Of a stretch of DNA of 35,332 bases, positions 31,103 through 35,332 are shown one piece after another. The position numbers and the translations under genes are program-made. The notes below the pieces were generated by a model. That model was not told the origin of the DNA. It searched no databases and worked only from the letters and a program-made list of their open reading frames with translations. The stretch covers positions 1 through 35,332 of the forward strand of contig NZ_JADEXE010000038.1 in the NCBI RefSeq assembly GCF_015207265.1. Reading direction: 5' to 3'. This stretch comes from Nodosilinea sp. LEGE 07298 (GTDB lineage Bacteria; Cyanobacteriota; Cyanobacteriia; Phormidesmidales; Phormidesmidaceae). Numbering within the stretch: the stretch's first letter is position 1; every line of letters begins with the position of its first letter.

Positions 31103-32794
31103 ATGACTACAATCATCAAACATGTGCAGGCGAAAGTGAACGATAGCGTGCTGGATCGGGTTTCGCGGCTGTATTCAGCGTCGGTCGAGGACATTCTCCA
31201 CGAACTGTTGCAAAACGCCCGCCGCGCCAACGCCAGCAGGATTGAACTGACCACAGCCGCCGTTGACGGACAAACCCTGCTGACGGTGGCCGATGATGGC
31301 AAAGGGGTGGCTGACCCTGCCCTGCTGCTGTCTTTGGGAGAGAGCCAATGGCAGCGGCAGGAAGTCTTAGCGGAAGACCCCGCTGGGATGGGGTTTTTCT
31401 CGCTGGCACTGCGCCCGCATGTCGTGGTGCGATCACACGATTGGTGTCTATCGCTTCAGCCCGAGCATTTCAGCGGGCAACAAGCTGCCCCAGTGACGAA
31501 CGCGCCCGCCATTGAAGGCACGCAGATCACCTTTCCGCTCAGCGAGCAGGAAAGCAAGAGCTTAACTGACACCGTGCAGGAAATGCGCTTCTTTCCGCTG
31601 CCGCTATTGCTGAATGGGACAGAAATCGAACGCGCTGACTTTCTCGCTGAGGCCACGACTATCAACGAGTGGCAGGGCTTACGCATCGGTGTGTATGAGC
31701 GCGATCTGTGGCATTGGGAGTATAAGACCAAGCTTAATTTTCATGGCATCACCATTAAGGCTGACCTGCCCATCCTGCACCAGCGTTACCAGGGTGATGG
31801 GAACTTACAGTCAAAAGAGCTGTTGGTGCGGGTTGATGTTGGTCACTGCGCGGGTTTGAGGCTGGTGCTGCCTGCGCGTAAGGAGGTGGTTAAGGACGTC
31901 TTTTGGCAGGAATTGACTCATGCCTGCTGGCAAGTTCTCTACCGCCATGTGGCTTCTTGGCCAGGGCATCGACTGGCTTTCTCAATGTGGGAAGCAGCCC
32001 ACAGCCAGTATGGGGTAACTCTTGCGCCAGCAATGGCTGAATTGTGGCAATTTTTCCCGAAGAATGCTGATTATCAGAATCAGGATATTCCCAGTGATGT
32101 TGCGGTGGTTCCCGTGGGTTCAAATAGTCTGTTGATCGATCAGGTTGAAATCCCTGAGTACCTCCAGCATCTGCTGAGCCGTGCCACTCAACAGCAGCCT
32201 TTGGATCGCCAGTTCGTGCTGATGCACAAACCCTATCGCGGCTACGCCTGGTATGACGCCCTGCCCCAGTTAGAGGATATTCGGGTCATGGTGCAGGAAG
32301 GCGACAGGGTTTGGGAGATGGATCAAAAAGATCAAGAGCAAGGTGAGAACCGCTTCGTGGATGCGATCTGGCTGGAAGGGCAAGTTATGCAACAGGGAGA
32401 GGTCATTGAAAGGCTACGTTTGCCGCTGGACATTGCCTTCGGTGAACTGGACTGGTGTGGGTGTCTGGCCACCGATCTGACCATCCTTGTAACCCCAAAC
32501 CACCAGTTGAGCGTGGAAGAGCTGACAGACCTGCTGACCGCTGCCTACTTCTGCCCCAGTGATGAAGGTGATCGCCATGACACCCAGTGGGAAGAGTTCA
32601 CCAAGGCAGCCACCAATGTCGCCCTGCAATTGCTGTTAAGCCCTGATGAGGCGACACGCGAGACCATTAAACGGGTGGTTCTTGACGAAGTGCGCTGGCA
32701 TATCCCCTGCAAGACACGGGCAATCATCACGATTGAGGAATCTAAGGTGGCCATTACATTAGAGCCACTGGAGGCAACGCCAGTTCAATCATAA
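31103..32794 (+). CDS. GHKL (Hsp90-like) ATPase
   Basis: This 563-aa protein has an N-terminal GHKL ATPase domain: N-box E34-L-L-Q-N38 (HELLQNARRANASRI), G1 box D64-D-G-K-G (VADDGKGV) and G2 box with GMGFFSLA at about 95-102. This is the ATP-binding fold of Hsp90, MutL and topoisomerase II. The remaining 430 residues are unrecognised, with beta-rich segments and an acidic region. AGGAGG (31093-31098) is close before the ATG. Single-gene GHKL proteins beside methylase-helicase and ArdC genes are seen on large plasmids; possible roles include a chaperone-like or MORC-like DNA clamp. The specific function is unknown. Confidence 0.8.
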   Translation: MTTIIKHVQAKVNDSVLDRVSRLYSASVEDILHELLQNARRANASRIELTTAAVDGQTLLTVADDGKGVADPALLLSLGESQWQRQEVLAEDPAGMGFFSLALRPHVVVRSHDWCLSLQPEHFSGQQAAPVTNAPAIEGTQITFPLSEQESKSLTDTVQEMRFFPLPLLLNGTEIERADFLAEATTINEWQGLRIGVYERDLWHWEYKTKLNFHGITIKADLPILHQRYQGDGNLQSKELLVRVDVGHCAGLRLVLPARKEVVKDVFWQELTHACWQVLYRHVASWPGHRLAFSMWEAAHSQYGVTLAPAMAELWQFFPKNADYQNQDIPSDVAVVPVGSNSLLIDQVEIPEYLQHLLSRATQQQPLDRQFVLMHKPYRGYAWYDALPQLEDIRVMVQEGDRVWEMDQKDQEQGENRFVDAIWLEGQVMQQGEVIERLRLPLDIAFGELDWCGCLATDLTILVTPNHQLSVEELTDLLTAAYFCPSDEGDRHDTQWEEFTKAATNVALQLLLSPDEATRETIKRVVLDEVRWHIPCKTRAIITIEESKVAITLEPLEATPVQS

Positions 32795-32802
32795 TCATGG
32801 TT

Positions 32803-32872
32803 GCATGTATACATGCCGTTTTGGCGTTGTGGCAGCCTGTAAGACTGTTACACGTTGGCATGTAAGTACATG
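32803..32872. promoter_or_regulatory. CATGTATACATG and CATGTA-AG-TACATG palindromes
   Basis: GCATGTATACATGC (32803-32816) is a perfect 14-base palindrome. CATGTAAGTACATG (32859-32872) is a related palindrome with a 2-base centre. Between them are CTGTAAGACTG and TTGGCATGTA, both echoed upstream of parA (TGTAAGA at 34555 and TTGGCATGTA at 34564). It lies at the start of a 560-base gene-free stretch. Confidence 0.6.
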
Positions 32873-32915
32873 GACAGAATTATTTGCCTTAGGTCTTTGG
32901 GAAGATACCTCTCAC

Positions 32916-32933
32916 AAGGGGCTGCGGCCCCTT
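32916..32933 (+). terminator. Hairpin after the GHKL gene
   Basis: AAGGGGC (32916-32922) and GCCCCTT (32927-32933) form a strong stem with loop TGCG. No long T-run follows, so it may be a terminator or part of the structured intergenic region. Confidence 0.4.
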
Positions 32934-33067
32934 AAGCCACAACTACATGCTGAATTTAATTGTGTCCACCTACTTATGCATGTTTTTAAGAGTCAGAGGC
33001 CGAATGGGTACAATTGTCCCCAATGCGGGGGAGAGGACAGGAAGAATACTCATGACTATGTGCTGGC

Positions 33068-33335
33068 ATGTTTACATGTTTGTATGCCCGCATATCACCA
33101 TTCTGACCTGTGGGCCCTTCCCTTTGGGGCTACCCCTCTTGTGTATTGATATTTGGTTGTTTGTTTTCTGTTGGGGCGTTGCCCCCGTCGCGGTCAAGGC
33201 TTCCCAGAGGCATGGTTGCGGGGTTTCCCCAACCTTCACGATGTTGCAGGCTGGGTGATACCCCTCCCCGAACCACGGCCTTGACCTTGCCACCCCCACT
33301 CTCGCCGAGGGGCAGAGGTTGAACCGAGTTCAACC
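33068..33335. other. Highly structured intergenic region before the SLOG-family gene
   Basis: The region has the palindrome-like site CATGTTTACATG (33068-33079), a hairpin GGGGC-GTT-GCCCC (33173-33185), and an outer stem GGTCAAGGC (33192-33200) with GCCTTGACC (33278-33286). The outer stem encloses a bulged hairpin GGTT..GGGG-TTT-CCCC-AACC (33214-33234). A final hairpin GGTTGAA-CCGAG-TTCAACC (33317-33335) sits 5 bases before the ribosome site. The nested stems look like a folded RNA or single-stranded DNA element; no known family is recognised. Confidence 0.5.
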
Positions 33336-33354
33336 ACACAAAGGGAGTTTGAAA

Positions 33355-34239
33355 ATGACACAAGGTCAATCAGCCACGGCAATCTATACCGCTTATGCAG
33401 AGCTTTACGGGATTCGGGAGGATATTACCGCCCTGCCCTTGCCCGACAAAGAGCTAGCCAGCAATGGCATCACCGAAATGCTGGAACTGATGTTCAGCTT
33501 GTTGGTGGACAGCAGCCTTGAACCCGATACAGGCGATTTACTGTGGCAGTTGGTGCAGGTTTTGCACCGTCAGGCGCAACGGTGCGAAAGAGAAAGCGAC
33601 AGCAACGCCGATAAACAGCGGGAATTGCAAGACGCGCAGGACGGTTCAGAGGTGAAGGCGGTATCCCTTGAAGAAGCCTTGACCATGGGGCATTTTCTGC
33701 AAGAGCGGCAAGCCTTTTATGAGGGATTACGCGACCACGCCGCCGATGTTTACGAGGGTTTGACGGGCAAGGCATGGTTGCCCCGCAGCGGCAGCAAGGG
33801 CAGCCGTTCCCCCATCAGTGCGGCAGTGGTGGACAGCCGCGCATTCTTGCACGCCCAACAGCAGGCAAAACAGCAAGCTAACCTACCCGCAGGAGTCAGG
33901 GTGGTGGTGTCTGGTGGTAAACAGGCAACCCATCAGCAGATATGGGCAATTCTGGACAAGGTGAAGGCGAAGCATGGCGAAATCGTATTGCTACACGGTG
34001 GCGGTGATGGTGTTGAACACCTTGCCGCCTTGTGGGCGAAGAATCGGCAGGTGGCGCAGGTGATGTTCCGCCCCGATTGGAACAAGCACGGACGCGCCGC
34101 CCCGTTCAAGCGCAATGATGCGATGTTGCGGCAAGCCCCGCAGGGGGTGATTGTGATTGCCCCTGATAGCGGGATTCACCAGCAACTGATTAGAGAGGCA
34201 ACGCAACAAGGCTTGCGGCTGATGGTGGTGGAGGCATAA
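33355..34239 (+). CDS. YspA-type SLOG-family protein (DUF2493)
   Basis: This 294-aa protein starts at ATG 33355, with AAGGGAG (33341-33347) before it. Residues about 182-294 form a SLOG/YspA domain: RVVVSGGKQATHQQIWAILD, LLHGGGDGVEHLAALWA, FRPDWNKHGRAAPFKRND and VIVIAPDSG. SLOG domains bind or process nucleotide-derived ligands, and several act in conflict systems; stand-alone YspA proteins are common on plasmids. The N-terminal part (1-150) is helical and acidic, typical of the plasmid-borne long form. The gene sits behind the structured leader and belongs to the presumed anti-defence or establishment block. Confidence 0.85.
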   Translation: MTQGQSATAIYTAYAELYGIREDITALPLPDKELASNGITEMLELMFSLLVDSSLEPDTGDLLWQLVQVLHRQAQRCERESDSNADKQRELQDAQDGSEVKAVSLEEALTMGHFLQERQAFYEGLRDHAADVYEGLTGKAWLPRSGSKGSRSPISAAVVDSRAFLHAQQQAKQQANLPAGVRVVVSGGKQATHQQIWAILDKVKAKHGEIVLLHGGGDGVEHLAALWAKNRQVAQVMFRPDWNKHGRAAPFKRNDAMLRQAPQGVIVIAPDSGIHQQLIREATQQGLRLMVVEA

Positions 34240-34244
34240 CTAAG

Positions 34245-34260
34245 GGGGGCATCCGCCCCC
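34245..34260 (+). terminator. GC-rich hairpin after the SLOG-family gene
   Basis: GGGGGC (34245-34250) and GCCCCC (34255-34260) form a tight stem directly after the stop codon. Only a scattered T-rich tail follows, so termination is likely but may be incomplete. Confidence 0.55.
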
Positions 34261-34437
34261 TGCTCTACTGTTGTGCATAATCCAACCTGTAAAAAGCGCG
34301 AGCGGCGTGATGCACCGCCGCGCTGTCGTGACGCTCCTAGGGGATGTATCCCCTGCCGCGTGGCCAACCCCCTTCCTTTCCGCTCACAAGAGCATCCATA
34401 AAAATGCCATGACTTGGCAATGACTTAGATAAAATTG

Positions 34438-34523
34438 GCAGGTGTAGCATCCTGTAGCGCACCCTCTAAACGCTGCACCATTGCTACATGTAGCAGGTGT
34501 AGCAGTGCCATCATGTATACATG
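34438..34523. promoter_or_regulatory. Repeat cluster upstream of parA, candidate partition site or operator
   Basis: GCAGGTGTAGCA occurs twice (34438-34449 and 34493-34504), and TGTAGC occurs four times. TGCTACATGTAGCA (34482-34495) is a perfect palindrome, and CATGTATACATG (34512-34523) is another. The roughly 350-base gap has no gene. Clustered repeats before a parA operon are the usual place for a centromere-like site that also acts as operator. Confidence 0.6.
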
Positions 34524-34588
34524 TCTAAGATTTGTCACTTTTACATGGCTGCATTGTAAGATGTTGGCATGTATTCTGTGGTTGCCTC

Positions 34589-35215
34589 ATGAAAGTTCTG
34601 GCCATCCTCTCGCAAAAAGGTGGTGCCGGTAAAACCACCCTCGCCCTCAACCTCGCCGTCCAAGCAGAAATGGACGGTAAAGCCACCGCGATTATTGACC
34701 TTGACCCTCAAGCCAGTGCCACCAGTTGGGGTGATAGCCGTGATGGCGAAGCCCCCACCGTGGTATCAGCACAGGCTTCCCGCTTATCTCATGTTCTCGA
34801 TGCCGCTGGCAACGCGGGAGCCCATTTCACGATCATTGACTCAGCCCCCCATTCCGAAAGCACCGCCCTCGCCGCTGCCCGTGCCGCTGATTTGGTACTC
34901 ATTCCCTGTCGCCCCGCCATCCTCGACCTCAGAGCCATCAAAGACACCATCGACATCGTGCGCCTAGCAAAGGTAGCTGGTGCTGTGGTCTTGAACGCTG
35001 TGCCGCCCAGAGGGCAATCCATCGCTTTAGAAGCTGAACAAGCCATTGCTTCCTACGATATGTCCGTGGTTCCGATTCACATCGGACAACGCGCCGCTTT
35101 CGTGCATTCGCTGACTGCTGGACAGACGGTTCAAGATTATGAGCCCAGCGGAAAAGCAGCCAATGAAATTAGAACCCTCTACAAGTGGCTCTGGAATCAG
35201 GCAAGCATGGCATAA
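34589..35215 (+). CDS. parA: ParA partition ATPase
   Basis: This 208-aa deviant-Walker ATPase begins MKVLAILSQKGGAGKTTLAL, with KGGAGKTT at about 10-17, DLDPQASATSW near 40-50 and IIDSAPHSES near 80-90. Its short length and lack of an N-terminal HTH fit the type Ib (ParF-like) class, which pairs with a small RHH centromere-binding protein. The ATG at 34589 is used because upstream codons in the frame are not conserved and the protein starts at the first strand. The next gene starts 31 bases downstream and is its probable partner. Repeats and palindromes upstream are the likely partition site. Confidence 0.9.
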   Translation: MKVLAILSQKGGAGKTTLALNLAVQAEMDGKATAIIDLDPQASATSWGDSRDGEAPTVVSAQASRLSHVLDAAGNAGAHFTIIDSAPHSESTALAAARAADLVLIPCRPAILDLRAIKDTIDIVRLAKVAGAVVLNAVPPRGQSIALEAEQAIASYDMSVVPIHIGQRAAFVHSLTAGQTVQDYEPSGKAANEIRTLYKWLWNQASMA

Positions 35216-35221
35216 TGACCA

Positions 35222-35233
35222 CATGTAAACATG
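35222..35233. promoter_or_regulatory. CATGTAAACATG site between parA and its partner
   Basis: This is the reverse complement of the CATGTTTACATG site at 33068 and a member of the palindrome family seen across 30-35 kb. It lies in the 31-base gap before the partial gene. Confidence 0.5.
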
Positions 35234-35246
35234 ATGACGTGTAGAT

Positions 35247-35332
35247 ATGGCAACCAAACGCCCCAACCTCGCCGCTGCCCTACAGGATGTTTCAGGTAAG
35301 GCACCCGCCAAAACCCCTGATCAACCCCCTGC
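35247..35332 (+). CDS. Partial gene, probable ParA partner
   Basis: The ATG at 35247 opens a frame reading MATKRPNLAAALQDVSGKAP and running off the window after about 28 codons. A basic, alanine/proline-rich N-terminus directly after a type Ib parA is typical of small RHH centromere-binding partners. The domain itself is outside the window, so the role is inferred from position. Confidence 0.55.
   Translation, partial: MATKRPNLAAALQDVSGKAPAKTPDQPP

Noticed and set aside
32947-33258. 103-aa open frame in the intergenic region before the SLOG-family gene
   Set aside because: It lacks a ribosome site, overlaps nested hairpins and palindromes, and the peptide has no protein-like pattern despite hydrophobic stretches.

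Overview
This window looks like part of a large plasmid, or a plasmid-like integrative element, from a proteobacterium, most likely a gammaproteobacterium. The evidence is an iteron-type replication initiator of the proteobacterial RepA family, a region with iterons and a DnaA box, an IncQ-type primase, a TraL/MobD-like ATPase, a ParA partition gene and ArdC. I cannot name a genus. No rRNA, tRNA, CRISPR array or complete insertion sequence was seen.

Region 1 (1-11.9 kb) is accessory and defence-like. It holds a C-terminally broken type I methylase (hsdM), a HigB/HigA toxin-antitoxin pair whose antitoxin carries an ImmA-type peptidase domain, and a low-GC three-gene operon (2892-8823). That operon encodes a small membrane protein, a 1265-aa helical-repeat protein with a C-terminal PIN nuclease, and a 642-aa protein of unknown family. 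The first two proteins share an AGRDI-type motif, and all three genes are translationally coupled; I regard it as a candidate undescribed defence system. A YdjM-like membrane hydrolase, a short FimB-size tyrosine recombinase next to inverted repeats, a lipoprotein and a YhcG-type PD-(D/E)XK protein follow.

Region 2 (11.9-22.8 kb) is plasmid backbone with inserted cargo. It contains a WGR-domain protein, a TraL/MobD-like ATPase with its coupled partner, a RepB-type primase, several plasmid hypotheticals, a small RHH-like protein behind a double palindrome, an orphan Phd/YefM antitoxin, repA, and an iteron cluster (22269-22421). Two low-GC cargo blocks interrupt it. One is a 253-aa protein paired with a pentapeptide-repeat/NfeD-like fusion (16164-17674). 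The other is a DpnII/MboI-type nuclease-like gene (20816-21983) lying between repA and the iterons and bracketed by two copies of a covarying hairpin repeat.

Region 3 (22.8-35.3 kb) resembles the anti-restriction or leading region of conjugative plasmids. It has a 2018-aa methylase plus Strawberry-notch helicase, an ArdC-like protein, a conserved plasmid hypothetical, a GHKL ATPase, a SLOG/YspA protein, then ParA and the start of its partner. Within the giant gene, a 161-aa ORF in the +1 frame (23753-24238) exactly fills the linker between methylase and helicase and has far more gene-like codon use than the annotated frame. The intergenic spaces from 30 to 35.3 kb share a family of CATGTnnACATG palindromes and two conserved leader blocks, which suggests one common regulator or single-strand promoter system for these genes.
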